DNA of 64,000 bases from Colwellia sp. 12G3 (GTDB taxonomy: Bacteria > Pseudomonadota > Gammaproteobacteria > Enterobacterales > Alteromonadaceae), in the NCBI RefSeq assembly GCF_002836775.1, contig NZ_PJAQ01000017.1, positions 1-64,000 on the forward strand, in the 5' to 3' direction. The notes beneath the pieces were generated by a model that saw only the letters and a list, made by a program, of their open reading frames with translations, was not told where the DNA came from and ran no database searches. Made by a program: the position numbers and the translations under genes. This document shows, piece by piece, positions 54,152 to 64,000 of the stretch. Positions within the stretch are counted from its first letter, which is position 1. Each line of letters opens with the position of its first letter.

Positions 54152-55156
54152 TTAGTACTGTTCTAAATAATTAAGCGTTAACGTTAACAGTCGCTGTTTT
54201 TCCTGTTCTGAAATAAAGCTGGCTTTAATGGCATTGAGGGTGAATTGCGCTATTTCAGCTTTCTCCATTGGGTGAACGTCAGCGACCGCATTAAAGTTAT
54301 CGGTCATGTAACCACCAAAATAGGCGGGGTCATCAGAGTTTATCGTCACGCAAACCCCCTGACGTAATAGCTCAACAATATTGTGCTGAGCCATTTGTTC
54401 AAACACTTTTAATTTAGTGTTCGATAAAGGGCAAACAGTAAGCGGAGTTCCCTGTTCTATCAGTTGTGCTAACAAAACCTTGTCTTCGGTGCAACGCACA
54501 CCATGATCTACTCGATCAACTAGAAGTAACTCTAGGGCATCACGAATATTACTTGCTGGGCCCTCCTCCCCGGCATGAGCGACAGATTTAAAGCCATGTT
54601 TGATTGCCTTTTTAAAAACCCGTTCAAACTTACCTACCGGATTACCCAACTCTGATGAGTCTAATCCTACTGCGATAATTTTATCTTGGTGAGCTAGCGC
54701 CTGATTGAGCGTTACAAAAGCATCCTCTTCATCTAAGTGCCGTAAGAAACACATGATCAACTGGCTACTGATACCTAACTCTTCTTTTCCTTTAGTCAAG
54801 GCCTTGTGAATGCCATTCGTTACCGTTTCAAACGCAATACCTCTTACCGTGTGTGTTTGAGGGTCGAAGAATATCTCAGTGTGTAATACATTATCAGCTT
54901 TACAGCGTAATAAGTAAGCCCAAGTTAAGTCATAGAAGTCTTGTTCATGAATAAGAACATTCGCCCCTTGGTAGTAAATATCTAAAAATGATTGCAAGTT
55001 ATGAAAGTCATAAGCCGCGCTAACTTCTTCATAAGAGTTAAAAGGTATGTCAATATTATTTCTTTTAGCTAATTCGAACATGAGCTCAGGCTCAAGTGTG
55101 CCTTCAATATGTAGGTGAAGTTCAACTTTGGGTAAATACTGAATGAATTTTTTCAT
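54152..55156 (-). CDS. Adenine deaminase (adenosine-deaminase superfamily)
   Basis: Probably converts adenine to hypoxanthine. The 334-residue amidohydrolase has [16 protein letters not shown] near residues 12-27, [12 protein letters not shown] near 92, [10 protein letters not shown] near 197, DRVDHGVRC near 215, [11 protein letters not shown] near 244 and [12 protein letters not shown] near 275-286. These features, notably [10 protein letters not shown] and DDPAYFGGY, match the microbial adenine deaminase known in Pseudomonas (PA0148) rather than the classical Add at 28272. It lies outside the deo cluster but completes purine salvage. ATG-preceding bases AGAGATAAA are weak. Confidence 0.88.
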   Translation of the reverse strand: MKKFIQYLPKVELHLHIEGTLEPELMFELAKRNNIDIPFNSYEEVSAAYDFHNLQSFLDIYYQGANVLIHEQDFYDLTWAYLLRCKADNVLHTEIFFDPQTHTVRGIAFETVTNGIHKALTKGKEELGISSQLIMCFLRHLDEEDAFVTLNQALAHQDKIIAVGLDSSELGNPVGKFERVFKKAIKHGFKSVAHAGEEGPASNIRDALELLLVDRVDHGVRCTEDKVLLAQLIEQGTPLTVCPLSNTKLKVFEQMAQHNIVELLRQGVCVTINSDDPAYFGGYMTDNFNAVADVHPMEKAEIAQFTLNAIKASFISEQEKQRLLTLTLNYLEQY

Positions 55157-55474
55157 AATTTATCTCTTAAGCGGAGTTCTAGATAAATAAACAAAATAGT
55201 TAAATGCTACTTTGAATACTGAGGAAAATGAAAAACCAAAACATTAAGTGCTAAAGCACAAAACGTTTCGTTAACAAAGGAGAATAACCAAGCAGGTATT
55301 GAAAAATCTAGACAATGATAGATAACCTTCAGCGATTAAACCCTATAAATTATCTAATACCTACCCTACTACAAAATTCAAGAGTTTAACGTTTCATGAA
55401 ATAAAAATTAAGCCATTATGACTAAATAAACGCTACTGTTTAATAATAGAGTATAATTGAATGTTTTATTTTAC
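55157..55474. other. Gene-free spacer upstream of adenine deaminase
   Basis: 318 AT-rich bases without a supported reading frame or clear site, probably carrying the adenine deaminase promoter on its left side. The next 162 bases are a repeat. Confidence 0.45.
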
Positions 55475-55636
55475 TTATACCAGTTCCATCAAGTTTATGA
55501 TCTTGTTGTGCGAAGGAAAAATAACTTAAGGGTAGGCACTTGGTTGACCAATAGCGAGCAATTGGGATTGGGCGCAACGCCGCATTGGAGTATTTTACCT
55601 GCACAAATGGGCAATAATTAAATGGCATTGGTATTA
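55475..55636. repeat. MITE-like element, 162 bp, with imperfect 21-bp terminal repeats
   Basis: TTATACCAGTTCCATCAAGTT at the left is close to the inverse of AATTAAATGGCATTGGTATTA at the right. The ends begin TATACCA as in the 22-kb element but differ afterwards. The inside has GGGATTGGGCGCAACGCCG and no coding capacity. No further copy was found in the window. Confidence 0.55.
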
Positions 55637-55805
55637 CACTACCGTATATTGACAACTCCTCTTAAAATGATTATTTCTCTGACTTAAAGCCTCCCCAAGA
55701 AAGCTAAACATAAAATAGCTCCTTTAAAACTAAACTATATTAATGTAGAAACTGAACATCATTATTGAAACTATGCTACCTCTGCAGGTAGGCAATTAAA
55801 TCAAG

Positions 55806-56378
55806 TCAATTCAAAGCCAACTGTTTTATTAAAACGGAAACATCTATCGGTTTCTTCAAACACGTCTCGGCACCAACTGCTTGAATTTTATCAATCTTGC
55901 TTGAGGTGACATCTCCAGAAATAGCAATCACGCGAATATGATTTTGAAGGGGGTTATTCTTTACACGTTGACATATTTGAAAGCCATCTAGCCCCGGCAT
56001 TTTAAGATCTAACAACATAATACTCGGTGTAAAATCATATAACTTATTCGCCGCATCAAACCCATCTAAACTTATTTCAACGTCAACGTTGCTTATTTCT
56101 ATTTTTAGAAGAGTCTTGAGGTATTCAGCAAAATCAATATCATCATCAACAATCAATATTTTAGGATTATCACTCGTTTTTGTATTCAGTTGAATATTTT
56201 TATTGGCAGCGAATGTTTTTATATCATCAAGTTTAAAACGACGATGCCCACCAGCAGTGACTCTTGCTTTTAAGTGACCACTTTCTGCCCACAAACGAAC
56301 AGCAGCGGTAGAAACCATAAGCAATTCTGCAACCTCTTTAGGTGTTAAATAGCTTTTCACTGACTTTTTCGCTGACAT
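55806..56378 (-). CDS. HTH (excisionase/MerR-like) plus receiver domain protein
   Basis: Two-domain regulator of 190 residues with reversed order: residues about 10-57 are an excisionase-type winged HTH (LTPKEVAELLMVSTAAVRLW, then GGHRRFKLDDI), and 72-188 form a response-regulator receiver with acidic D78/D79/D80, the phosphorylated D124 in MLLDLKMPG, S154 and K176 in KKP. Typical response regulators have the receiver first. No histidine kinase is adjacent; the neighbour is a divergent chemoreceptor. A role in transcription or in DNA-bound signalling is expected, but its targets are unknown. Confidence 0.85.
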   Translation of the reverse strand: MSAKKSVKSYLTPKEVAELLMVSTAAVRLWAESGHLKARVTAGGHRRFKLDDIKTFAANKNIQLNTKTSDNPKILIVDDDIDFAEYLKTLLKIEISNVDVEISLDGFDAANKLYDFTPSIMLLDLKMPGLDGFQICQRVKNNPLQNHIRVIAISGDVTSSKIDKIQAVGAETCLKKPIDVSVLIKQLALN

Positions 56379-56597
56379 TTAGAACCCATCGTTGTTAATT
56401 TAGCGCCCGAATTATCCGATAACATATAAGAAGCGCTGTAAATTTCAAATAACTTTGCATTATTTAATTGATTAGAAACGATCCAGATCAAACGACTTTG
56501 ATGTTTGTTGCGAATTTTGCGAATTTCATTGTATTCATATTTTTATTCAGTAAAATTCACCTTCATAAATAACTTAATTATTTCATGGAAGAACCCA

Positions 56598-58586
56598 ATG
56601 CGACTTATCGACATCTCTTTTAATAAGAAAATATTTGTTTTATTACTTTTCCCTCTATTGGGTTTTTTAGGCATTGGAATAAATGCCATTATGTCTTCCA
56701 TCTCTACCAACAATGAAATGGAAAGGCTTGGCAAGTACGCTAAACTGTCATCAGTTTATAGTGAACTCGTGCATGAGTTACAAAAAGAGCGAGGAATGAC
56801 CGCGGGTTACCTTGGTTCAAAAGGGGATAAATTTTCCGATGAATTACCAAGACAAAGAAATAAAACAGCGAGCAAAATGGATAAAAAATCAACTTATTGG
56901 CATAAAAATCAATTTAATAATAAGCAAATTCAACAATTAAATGAAAAGATTAATCAGCGCATAAATATGCTAACTCAAATTAGAAGTAATGTTGATACCT
57001 TTTCCATCCCTTTATCTGATGCACTCGCCTTCTACACTACAACCAACGAATTATTGTTAAGTGTTTCAACTATCCTTGCTAAAATCTCTACTAATGCAGA
57101 AATAACTAAAGAGGCGGTTGCCTATTATAACTTTCTTCAAGGTAAAGAAAGAGCCGGTATTGAGAGAGCAGTATTAACGGGTACCTTTGCATCTGATAAA
57201 TTTAATCCTGGCATGTATCAAAAGTTCATTCGATTACTTTCAGAGCAAAACACCTATTTTTATAGTTTTAATGCTATCGCAAATGATGAAAATAAAAGTT
57301 ACTTCACACAAAAACAAAATGATCCATCAATCAAAGAAGTGACAAAATTACGAAAAATAGCGATAGATAATGCTACCTCTGGCAGTTTTAATGTCGATGC
57401 TACTTATTGGTTTGAGCAATCAACCAATAGAATTGGCGTATTAAAAAATATTGAAGATAACTTAAGTCAATCATTATTAACACTGACCAAAGAAACTCAA
57501 GAAAAAGCATTTAATACATTACTGTATCTCGTCATATCTTCACTGGTTATTCTGTTATTAGTTGGAGTTATTAGTTTTTATATTATTAAAGAACTACACA
57601 GCCAAGTGTCAGATCTGACGTCTGTAATGTCACAAGTCAGTAATGAAAATAACCTAACAGTCAGAGCAAAATTTACCGGCAATAGCGAGTTAGGCCAAAT
57701 TTCTACTGCGTTAAATTTAACACTTGAAAAATTTTCGGGTGCTATGGACGAAATTTCAACTTCAAGTATAGCGCTGGCAACAGCAGCAGAAGAAACCTCT
57801 CAAACGTGTGAACATAACTCACGCTCTTTAGTTGAACAGCAAGACGAAATTACCCTTATTGCCGCAGCAATAGAGGAGTTATCAGCTACAGTGAAGGAAG
57901 TTGCTGGCAATACTCAATTAGCCGCTGATTCAGCAAAAGAAGCTGATGAGCAAGCACAAAAAGGCACGGGGGTTGTACAAGAGTCTTACCATTCAATTGA
58001 AAGCCTTGCGGCAGAAATAAATAATTTAGCACAAAGGATAACAAGTTTGCATGAGAGTAGTAACAATATCACTAAGGTGGTTGATGTTATTAAATCAGTG
58101 GCTGAGCAAACAAATTTACTTGCCTTAAATGCAGCTATTGAAGCGGCAAGAGCTGGTGAACAAGGTCGTGGATTTGCGGTTGTTGCTGATGAAGTGAGAA
58201 CCTTAGCTCAAAGAACTCAACAATCGACCAGTGAGATTGAAAGCTTTATTTCAGCCCTTCAGTCAGATGCTAACTCAGCATTTAGTGTCATAGAAAACAG
58301 TAAAAAGATGGCAGATAAAGCTGTAGAAAACTCAAAAAATGTTGAGAAAACGTTAGGGGATATCACCCATTCCGTCAGTAATATTTTTGCTATGACCGAA
58401 CAGGTTGCCGTTGCTGTAGAAGAGCAAGCAATGGTTACCCTAGATGTTGCTAAAAATGTGGTTAATATTGAACATAAGTCAATGGAATCGACCACAGGTT
58501 CAACACAAATAACGGCGACCGCAAAAGAACAAGCGATGCTTGCGGTAACATTGCAAGATATAACGACGATGTTCAAAATATCCTAG
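56598..58586 (+). CDS. Methyl-accepting chemotaxis protein with NIT (nitrate/nitrite-sensing) domain
   Basis: Membrane chemoreceptor of 662 residues from the ATG at 56598 ([16 protein letters not shown]), preceded by GGAAG. Domains: an N-terminal membrane span (about 10-30), a NIT-type sensor with [22 protein letters not shown] near 55, a second span near 310-335 ([20 protein letters not shown]), a HAMP linker, and a cytoplasmic coiled coil with the signalling tip [35 protein letters not shown] (shown: [19 protein letters not shown]). The C-terminus lacks a CheR-binding pentapeptide. The NIT domain suggests response to nitrate or nitrite, an inference from family. Divergent from the HTH-receiver gene. 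Confidence 0.93.
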   Translation: MRLIDISFNKKIFVLLLFPLLGFLGIGINAIMSSISTNNEMERLGKYAKLSSVYSELVHELQKERGMTAGYLGSKGDKFSDELPRQRNKTASKMDKKSTYWHKNQFNNKQIQQLNEKINQRINMLTQIRSNVDTFSIPLSDALAFYTTTNELLLSVSTILAKISTNAEITKEAVAYYNFLQGKERAGIERAVLTGTFASDKFNPGMYQKFIRLLSEQNTYFYSFNAIANDENKSYFTQKQNDPSIKEVTKLRKIAIDNATSGSFNVDATYWFEQSTNRIGVLKNIEDNLSQSLLTLTKETQEKAFNTLLYLVISSLVILLLVGVISFYIIKELHSQVSDLTSVMSQVSNENNLTVRAKFTGNSELGQISTALNLTLEKFSGAMDEISTSSIALATAAEETSQTCEHNSRSLVEQQDEITLIAAAIEELSATVKEVAGNTQLAADSAKEADEQAQKGTGVVQESYHSIESLAAEINNLAQRITSLHESSNNITKVVDVIKSVAEQTNLLALNAAIEAARAGEQGRGFAVVADEVRTLAQRTQQSTSEIESFISALQSDANSAFSVIENSKKMADKAVENSKNVEKTLGDITHSVSNIFAMTEQVAVAVEEQAMVTLDVAKNVVNIEHKSMESTTGSTQITATAKEQAMLAVTLQDITTMFKIS

Positions 58587-58753
58587 AGACAGTTAAACAG
58601 ATAGGATATAGCATAGCTATGGATGAACTAGATCAATTAGCTATCATACAGAAAAGGTGAAAGTGTGAGAAGGTATTGATTGTCATCACCAAGGCCACTC
58701 AAAAGATATTGATTAGCCTTGGTTTAAAGAAGTGTCGGATAACGGGGATGTTA

Positions 58754-59086
58754 TTAGCCGCAACACTTTTTATATTTTTTGCCACTGTTGCATGAACAAG
58801 GATCATTACGGTTCGGCGTTTTGTCGAACGTTGTAGTGGTTATCTTGTTTAGGATCGCGGTAAGTTCAATGATATTTTCATCGATAGCACTATCTACTGT
58901 AATGTCAGCAAATAGTTCATTATCAGCAACTAACTTTTCTACTTCTACTTTTCTTTCATCGCTGGTAACTGATAGCGTTAATGGATATTTTTCAGTGCCT
59001 AGCTTAGCGGAACGCTTAGTATTATAACCTGTTGTTACATGGTTTTTTCTAGTGTGGATACGCCCTTTGTAATACAGATCGTGCAT
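58754..59086 (-). CDS. SEC-C metal-binding motif protein (PBPRA1643-like)
   Basis: Small protein of 110 residues with a C-terminal SEC-C motif (NRNDPCSCNSGKKYKKCCG) that binds zinc through three Cys residues and a fourth ligand. The conserved N-terminus MHDLYYKGRIHTRKNHVTTGYNTKRSAKLGTEKYPL (shown: YKGRIHTRKNHVTTGY) identifies a family known from Photobacterium and relatives. Function unknown. Monocistronic. Confidence 0.8.
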   Translation of the reverse strand: MHDLYYKGRIHTRKNHVTTGYNTKRSAKLGTEKYPLTLSVTSDERKVEVEKLVADNELFADITVDSAIDENIIELTAILNKITTTTFDKTPNRNDPCSCNSGKKYKKCCG

Positions 59087-60047
59087 AATATAACTCCGCT
59101 AATTAAATACTTGGTTTGAGCGCGGCAGTATACCGTAAAACGGTAAATAGTCGACGGTTGAATTAAGTAAATTGCCCTTGTTTAGCTTTTATTTTGTTTT
59201 TTGCCAACAAACACCTCGTTATCGACAACAACACTGCTTTTTCCTTCTGTTTTTAATAATTAGTGCGTTGTTGTTAAAAACAGAGCTGATATAAAAAGTA
59301 TCAATGCTCTTTACCCATAAATTCCTCCCATGATAAAAGCACCACCTTCCGTTTAACCTTTAGCAATATCCTGCGATAGTCAGTTTAGGTAAATACCAAG
59401 ACAATAATGGCATAGTATTAATCGGTTAACTGATGCTCTGAGATAAAATAATACACGCGACATTCATCTTCTATTCATCTTACTACGCGCAGGCCCAAAA
59501 GATTACCATGTACTTCTGTTACCACTGTATGTTGTCCTTCTTGATGATTTTTGTCATAGAAAAAATAATCATCCAATCGTAAACTCGATTAAATTTATAA
59601 GCGCATTCTGTATTTGAACTCACCCACCAAAGTGAACAATAGAGAGACCTTTTATGTTTAGCTGAATAAACCGATAACCTGGGGAGTGCAGACCAAATTG
59701 AACGATAAGTCACTCGGTCATAAAACAGTTCATGCTAACTTTATGGTAGAAATTACCGCTTCAAGATTAATTGTCAACAGCAGCAATGAGCTTGCAGCAC
59801 TCATAAATATTGTTCTCATTCTATAATTGTATTTTCACTTGTTATCATGAAATTAGTCTCAAAATCGATGTTGTGAACGTCTGCTATCGACTGCTCAAGT
59901 CAACTAACCAGCGTACTTTTGACCTCGATAAATACTACAATGTAAAAATAATACTGATTCTCTCTGCTCTAGGGTATTATTTATATTGCTCAATCCACTA
60001 ATATTTCTTAGTATGTCTGTGATAACAATAATTAAGGAAGAATAATA
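59087..60047. other. 961-base spacer with no supported gene
   Basis: Long low-complexity AT-rich stretch between the SEC-C gene and HU. A 64-codon minus-strand frame at 59519-59713 is rich in Trp, Tyr and Ser but has no recognisable start site or family, so it is not called. Nothing resembling a tRNA, repeat or CRISPR was seen. The last 150 bases carry the HU promoter. Confidence 0.5.
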
Positions 60048-60323
60048 ATGAACAAAAGTGAATTGATAGCAAAAATCGCTGAAGGCGCAGACCTTACAAA
60101 AGCGTCTGCTGGTCGTGCGTTAGATAGTTTAATTGCCTCTGTAACAACTGAACTAGCTAGTGGTGGTGATGTAGCATTAGTGGGTTTTGGTACTTACAAA
60201 GTAAATGATCGTGCTGCGCGCACTGGTCGTAATCCTCAAACCGGCGCAGAAATTCAAATATCTGCAGCAAAAGTACCAGCTTTTAAAGCGGGCAAAGCAT
60301 TAAAAGACGCTGTTAACGGTTAA
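60048..60323 (+). CDS. HU-family DNA-binding protein
   Basis: Histone-like nucleoid protein that bends and compacts DNA. The 91-residue protein has an N-terminal helical dimerisation region ([29 protein letters not shown]; shown [17 protein letters not shown]), [11 protein letters not shown] near 45-55 and the DNA-binding arm [17 protein letters not shown] near 58-74, with Pro in RNPQTG at the intercalation position. AAGGAAGAA precedes the ATG. Monocistronic with a clear terminator. Confidence 0.95.
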   Translation: MNKSELIAKIAEGADLTKASAGRALDSLIASVTTELASGGDVALVGFGTYKVNDRAARTGRNPQTGAEIQISAAKVPAFKAGKALKDAVNG

Positions 60324-60345
60324 TTTTGCTATATTGTTTCAGACA

Positions 60346-60381
60346 CAAAAAAGCCCAACTTTAATTAAGCTGGGCTTTTTT
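60346..60381 (+). terminator. Rho-independent terminator after HU gene
   Basis: AAAAGCCCAACTT pairs with AAGCTGGGCTTTT apart from one position, followed by T residues. Confidence 0.9.
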
Positions 60382-60446
60382 ATATTCACTAATCCATCAT
60401 TAAGGTTAACTTAAACCAAGCAAAGTAAAACAAAGTAAAAGCAATA

Positions 60447-60542
60447 TTAATCTTCTACTCTACTCACAAAAACATCACGTTCAATGGTATGAATTATTTC
60501 CAGCCAAATTTTGACATCTGGCTTGGCATATAAATTAACAGG
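60447..60542 (-). pseudogene. Degraded duplicate of the rimO 3' end
   Basis: Read on the minus strand, codons end IWLEIIHTIERDVFVSRVED then TAA. The true rimO at 61469 ends [20 protein letters not shown]: 12 of 20 residues are identical, and 49 of 72 aligned bases match, including the stop. About 31 codons remain; an in-frame stop precedes them and there is no start. The fragment lies on the far side of the MaoC-like gene from rimO, in the same orientation. Confidence 0.75.
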
Positions 60543-60582
60543 TTAGATTTAAAACTTTAAGCTTTTATTCATAAAAGACGTA

Positions 60583-61269
60583 CTAAAAATATAAACGTAA
60601 TACGGTTTCAGCCACACAAGCTAAACGCTTACTGTTTTCAACTTCAATACTTACTTCATTAACAACTTCGATACTACGCTTCATAGGAACTAAGTTGACT
60701 AATTTAATACTGGCCCTAACTCGCGTACCCGCTTTAACCGGATAAGGAAAGCGTACCTGATTCAAACCAAAGTTAATAACCATCTTGGCTTCTGGATATG
60801 GATTATTATCCAAATCAACAGAATTAGTTAATTTGGGAATTAAGGATAAAGTTAAAAAACCGTGAGCTATTGTTGCTTTAAAGGGCGACTCTTTCGCTGC
60901 ACGAATAGGGTCGGTATGAATCCACTGTTTATCACCGGTGACTTCTGCAAATTGATCAATACACTCTTGCTCTACCGAGTGCCATTCGCCAACAAAGGTT
61001 ACCGTGTCTATTTTTTCAAGCAGGCTCTTATAGGTTTTTTCTGCTTCTGGTATTTGTTTCAATACCTCCTCTGGTTTGCTTTCTTCTGCATCAACAGGGC
61101 TAAATTGAGAGAACCAAGGGTTATTCAGCGTATTTCTAAAAGGCATGGTAATTTTGTTATTGAATAAATCTGATAAGTTCTTAAATTTAGGCTCTAATTT
61201 GGCGATAAACTGATCATTTTGGTGTTGTAAATTTCTTCTTTTTTCTCTAATAAACGCTATAACTTTCAT
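60583..61269 (-). CDS. MaoC-like (R)-specific enoyl-CoA hydratase family protein
   Basis: Hot-dog-fold protein of the MaoC family, which includes enoyl-CoA hydratases; substrate unknown. Of 228 residues, the C-terminal 140 hold the domain: WIHTDPIRAAKESPFKATIAHGFLTLSLIPKL (shown: HTDPIRAAKESPFKATIAHG), with the Asp-His hydratase motif. The first 75 residues are a charged, helical extension absent from small MaoC enzymes. It sits between rimO and a rimO 3' remnant. Confidence 0.85.
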   Translation of the reverse strand: MKVIAFIREKRRNLQHQNDQFIAKLEPKFKNLSDLFNNKITMPFRNTLNNPWFSQFSPVDAEESKPEEVLKQIPEAEKTYKSLLEKIDTVTFVGEWHSVEQECIDQFAEVTGDKQWIHTDPIRAAKESPFKATIAHGFLTLSLIPKLTNSVDLDNNPYPEAKMVINFGLNQVRFPYPVKAGTRVRASIKLVNLVPMKRSIEVVNEVSIEVENSKRLACVAETVLRLYF

Positions 61270-61427
61270 ATAGTAGCCTTATCAATGCATTGATATCTAA
61301 ATTTATGTTCTGTTAGTGATTTAAAGTAACTATACCACTACAACATCAGTAAATTATTTAAATGAAGGTTTGTATCAATACCAAATCAGGCTATAGAGTA
61401 TTTCAACAAGCAAAAGCGGGTAATAAT

Positions 61428-61460
61428 AGTTAGGCTTAATCTGAATCGTTAAGCCTAACT
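61428..61460 (-). terminator. Hairpin after rimO
   Basis: AGTTAGGCTTAA at 61428-61439 and TTAAGCCTAACT at 61449-61460 are perfect inverses, 9 bases apart, 8 bases after the rimO stop. An AT-rich but not T-only stretch follows on the minus strand. Confidence 0.65.
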
Positions 61461-61468
61461 TAAAACTA

Positions 61469-62926
61469 TTAATCCTCTACGCGAACGCCCCAAACATCAT
61501 GTTCATCGGCATGAATAATTTGCACCCAAATCAGATCGCCAGGCTCAGCATCAAAATCGTCTGACAAATACACTTTGCCATCAACTTCTGGTGCATCCAT
61601 GTAAGAACGCCCAACAATACCTAGCCCATTAATTTCATCAACAAGAATAAGGTATTCTTGACCAATACGCGCTTGTAATTTATCCGCACTGATTTTCGCT
61701 TGTACTGCCATAAAACGTTGTAAGCGTTCTTCCATTACTTCATCTGAAACATGGTCAGGTAACGCATTAGCGGTAGCGCCTTCAACTGGTGAGTATTTAA
61801 AACAACCCACACGGTCTAATTGCGCTTCTTCTAAAAATTCTAATAACTCTTCAAACTCTGCTTCAGTTTCACCAGGGAAACCAACAATAAACGTAGAACG
61901 AATCACTAATTCTGGACAAATTTCACGCCATTTAGCAATGCGCTCTAATACACGGTCTGAGCTACCAGGACGTTTCATTAATTTTAAAATACGTTTATTG
62001 GCATGCTGAAAAGGAATATCTAAATACGGTAATATTTTACCTTCCGCCATAAGAGGAATTATTTTATCAACATGCGGATACGGGTAAACATAATGAAGAC
62101 GGATCCAAACGCCCTGCTTCGCTAATTCTTCACATAACTGCTGCATATGTGTTTTAACCGGCATGCCATCCCAAAAATCTGTTTTGTGCTTAACATCAAC
62201 ACCGTAAGCAGAAGTATCTTGAGAGATTACCAATAACTCTTTCACCCCAGCTTTTACTAAACGTTGTGCTTCACCTAATACATCACCCACTGGACGTGAG
62301 TCTAAATCACCACGCATTGATGGGATAATGCAGAAAGTACAACGGTGATTACAGCCTTCAGATATTTTTAAATAAGCATAATGCTTAGGCGTTAGCTTAA
62401 CGCCTTGTGGTGGTACTAAATCAATAAAAGGATTATGTTGGGGTTTAGCAACATGCTTATGCACTTGGCTTAAAACTTCATCGTATGCATGAGGCCCAGT
62501 AACCCCTAATACATTAGGGTGAAGTTCAATTATTTCGTCTTTCTTAACACCTAAACAACCAGTAACCAACACTTTACCATTGGCGGCTAATGCTTCACCG
62601 ATAGTATCTAAAGATTCTTGCACTGCCGAATCAATAAAACCACAAGTATTTACAATCACTAATTCAGCATCATCATAGCTATTAGTTACATCGTAACCTT
62701 CGGTGCGCAGCTGGGTAAGAATACGCTCAGAATCAACTAAATTTTTTGGACAGCCGAGACTTACGAAGCCTACCTTGGGAGCGCGATTTGACTCTAGATG
62801 CGATTTAACAACTTCTTGATGTTGTGCTTCAATCATTTTAGAGGGAATGTCTAACGTCGTTGTTTGGCTTTCGGCAGAGTTACTGCTTTTCTTTGGTGTT
62901 TGCGGGTCGAATTGTTCTACGGTCAT
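61469..62926 (-). CDS. rimO: Ribosomal protein S12 methylthiotransferase
   Basis: Radical-SAM enzyme that methylthiolates the conserved Asp of ribosomal protein S12. The 485-residue protein has the N-terminal UPF0004 domain ([18 protein letters not shown], with cluster Cys residues at the Cys-Gly and VNTCGF positions and a third at VTGCLGVK), the radical-[11 protein letters not shown] motif near residue 190 and a C-terminal TRAM domain ending in VWGVRVED. It matches E. coli RimO closely but has about 40 extra N-terminal residues of low complexity (Ser, Gln, Thr), so translation may start internally. Monocistronic. Confidence 0.95.
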   Translation of the reverse strand: MTVEQFDPQTPKKSSNSAESQTTTLDIPSKMIEAQHQEVVKSHLESNRAPKVGFVSLGCPKNLVDSERILTQLRTEGYDVTNSYDDAELVIVNTCGFIDSAVQESLDTIGEALAANGKVLVTGCLGVKKDEIIELHPNVLGVTGPHAYDEVLSQVHKHVAKPQHNPFIDLVPPQGVKLTPKHYAYLKISEGCNHRCTFCIIPSMRGDLDSRPVGDVLGEAQRLVKAGVKELLVISQDTSAYGVDVKHKTDFWDGMPVKTHMQQLCEELAKQGVWIRLHYVYPYPHVDKIIPLMAEGKILPYLDIPFQHANKRILKLMKRPGSSDRVLERIAKWREICPELVIRSTFIVGFPGETEAEFEELLEFLEEAQLDRVGCFKYSPVEGATANALPDHVSDEVMEERLQRFMAVQAKISADKLQARIGQEYLILVDEINGLGIVGRSYMDAPEVDGKVYLSDDFDAEPGDLIWVQIIHADEHDVWGVRVED

Positions 62927-63194
62927 ATGTGTCTCAACTTACTCTTATCGTGTAACTGGTGCTTTTACTAATGAAGAGCAGCGTCATAAATGGTGGTTTA
63001 ACTGCCTTTATCGCAAATTCAATATTACTAGGAATTAGCGCTTAGGTAGTTGTTTAATGCGTGGGATTATACAGGAATGTTGAGACAGGATGAATAAATG
63101 TTTTACTCATCATTTTGTTAGCCAAACATAGACTTTAACTCTTGTGAATAATTAAACATAGTCAGCTTATTAATAGTATCTGTTATAGAGACTA

Positions 63195-63467
63195 TTAATA
63201 TTTATTGATTAAAGGGTAATCCTTCCAAGCAATCTTAATTGCAACAATAGGTTCAAGACCGTTCGTCACACAACAAGCGACCTTTAAAGCTCTGTGGATT
63301 GTTCTTTCATTTTGCTCATGGAATTCTACCCCGTCACAATGTTCAACAAAAGCACTTAATGTCAATGGATTATTTGTATACTGACGAGAACTAAAATGAT
63401 GAATTTCAACAAACCAGTTATCGATTCCTAATTTAGTCCACTTTTTATGCATTACTTGTAATAACAC
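63195..63467 (-). CDS. Hypothetical protein
   Basis: Unrecognised 90-residue frame (from GTG at 63467; an ATG follows at 63452). It is soluble, Cys- and His-containing, with WFVEIHHFSSRQYTNNPLTLSAF (shown: WFVEIHHFSSRQYTN). No good ribosome-binding site is visible. Composition looks protein-like, but the gene may be a remnant. Confidence 0.4.
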   Translation of the reverse strand: MLLQVMHKKWTKLGIDNWFVEIHHFSSRQYTNNPLTLSAFVEHCDGVEFHEQNERTIHRALKVACCVTNGLEPIVAIKIAWKDYPLINKY

Positions 63468-63554
63468 TGGCTTAATCCAACTTTATTTAACCTATCGTCA
63501 TGCGACCACGAAAGTTTAAAATATTGATACCTAACAGTGTCTCTTTGTGATTTT

Positions 63555-63749
63555 TTACTTAGTAACATTAAAAATTTCTTCCAGCTTATCGATGTAAACC
63601 TTAGGTACTGTTTTTTTTGACTCTAAATTTTGTTGAATCTTGGTAAGTTCAATTTTAGTTTGAAATGCAAAAACTGATGTTTGAATATGATTTGCTCTTA
63701 ATAGGCGCTTAAATGCTGGACCCGTAATACTATGTGTATGTTTAATCAT
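63555..63749 (-). CDS. Small putative DNA-binding protein
   Basis: 64 residues with helix-turn-helix-like composition (FKRLLRANHIQTSVFAFQTKIELTKIQQ; shown: RANHIQTSVFAFQTK). AGGGGATCT precedes the ATG. It may be an XRE-like regulator, but the HTH match is weak. No partner gene identifies a role. Confidence 0.5.
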   Translation of the reverse strand: MIKHTHSITGPAFKRLLRANHIQTSVFAFQTKIELTKIQQNLESKKTVPKVYIDKLEEIFNVTK

Positions 63750-64000
63750 TGAATTAAGATCCCCTTATTTTACAACCACATCTAACAGCTAATATTAAAT
63801 ATTGCCGTATGAAGCGCTTGCTACTATCGCAGTTAAAGCACAATCGTTTGAATTGTTTAAGACTTTATGGACGGTGATTTTTCGCTTATTAACTTTCGTT
63901 AATGTTTACCATCCGAAATATGCGGCGCATTGTAATCAAGTGTAACCAAGAAGTCTGTTACCTTTTTGTAACGGCGCCATGTTGACTACTCATTCGGCAG
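63750..64000. other. Right edge, no gene seen
   Basis: 251 AT-rich bases upstream of the small gene, reaching the window edge. TGTTACC and GGTAACA-like pieces around 63955-63975 form a weak inverted repeat. Any gene further right is outside the window. Confidence 0.4.

Noticed and set aside
59519..59713. 64-codon minus-strand frame in the 0.96-kb spacer
   Set aside because: Trp/Tyr-rich and protein-like, but no ribosome-binding site, no recognisable family and no neighbours; not supported as a gene.
61370..61400. AATACCAAATCAGG resembling a repeat end
   Set aside because: Only a few bases match the 22-kb element end and no inverse partner was found nearby.
62847..63038. 63-codon plus-strand frame at the rimO start
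   Set aside because: Overlaps the rimO 5' end in antisense and has no plausible product.

Overview
The window looks like chromosomal DNA of a low-GC marine gammaproteobacterium of the Alteromonadales, most likely Colwellia or a close relative (inferred from gene content, protein similarity recalled for E. coli and Pseudomonas homologues, AT-rich base use, and several large TonB-dependent receptors). No tRNA, rRNA, CRISPR array, transposase or prophage gene was seen.

Layout. 1-2.1 kb: the end of a dispersed repeat, then lysC (aspartokinase III) read leftward behind a well-preserved lysine riboswitch. 2.1-11.1 kb: elyC, a NIF3-family gene, a TonB-dependent receptor, the conserved methyltransferase-gloB-mltD neighbourhood, a miniature repeat element and a small lipoprotein gene. 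11.2-21.7 kb: a microaerobic respiration block. An FNR-like regulator, ccoNOQP (cbb3 oxidase), ccoH/fixH, ccoI, ccoS, a TauE/SafE-like membrane protein, canonical fnr and uspE all read rightward; the ccoN promoter region carries an exact FNR box and an exact CRP palindrome. 22.0-24.8 kb: a roughly 310-bp repeat element fused to the end of pxpC in the pxpABC (5-oxoprolinase) operon. 25-28 kb: a 2OG-Fe(II) oxygenase, a secreted metallophosphoesterase-like protein and a secreted EEP-fold nuclease/phosphatase.

28.3-47 kb is an unusually complete nucleoside and probably extracellular DNA/nucleotide utilisation island: add, deoD, deoB, udk, nupC, deoC, tdk, deoA and cdd, two TonB-dependent receptors, a RutR-like TetR regulator, a second secreted EEP enzyme and a lipoprotein alkaline phosphatase. 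Palindromes of form TGACC-N4-GGTCA lie in the deoB/udk and cdd promoter regions, with weaker versions elsewhere; they resemble the RutR operator known from E. coli. The working model (inference) is: secreted nuclease and phosphatase release nucleosides, TonB receptors and NupC import them, and the deo/cdd/add/udk/tdk enzymes salvage or catabolise them under the RutR-like regulator.

47-64 kb: an RND efflux pair, pldA (outer-membrane phospholipase A), a TPR protein, adenine deaminase, another miniature repeat, a two-domain HTH-receiver protein divergent from a NIT-domain chemoreceptor, a SEC-C protein, a gene-poor 0.96-kb stretch, HU, a MaoC-like hydratase, rimO, and two small unknown genes. 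A degraded copy of the rimO 3' end lies on the far side of the MaoC gene, pointing to an old duplication or insertion there.
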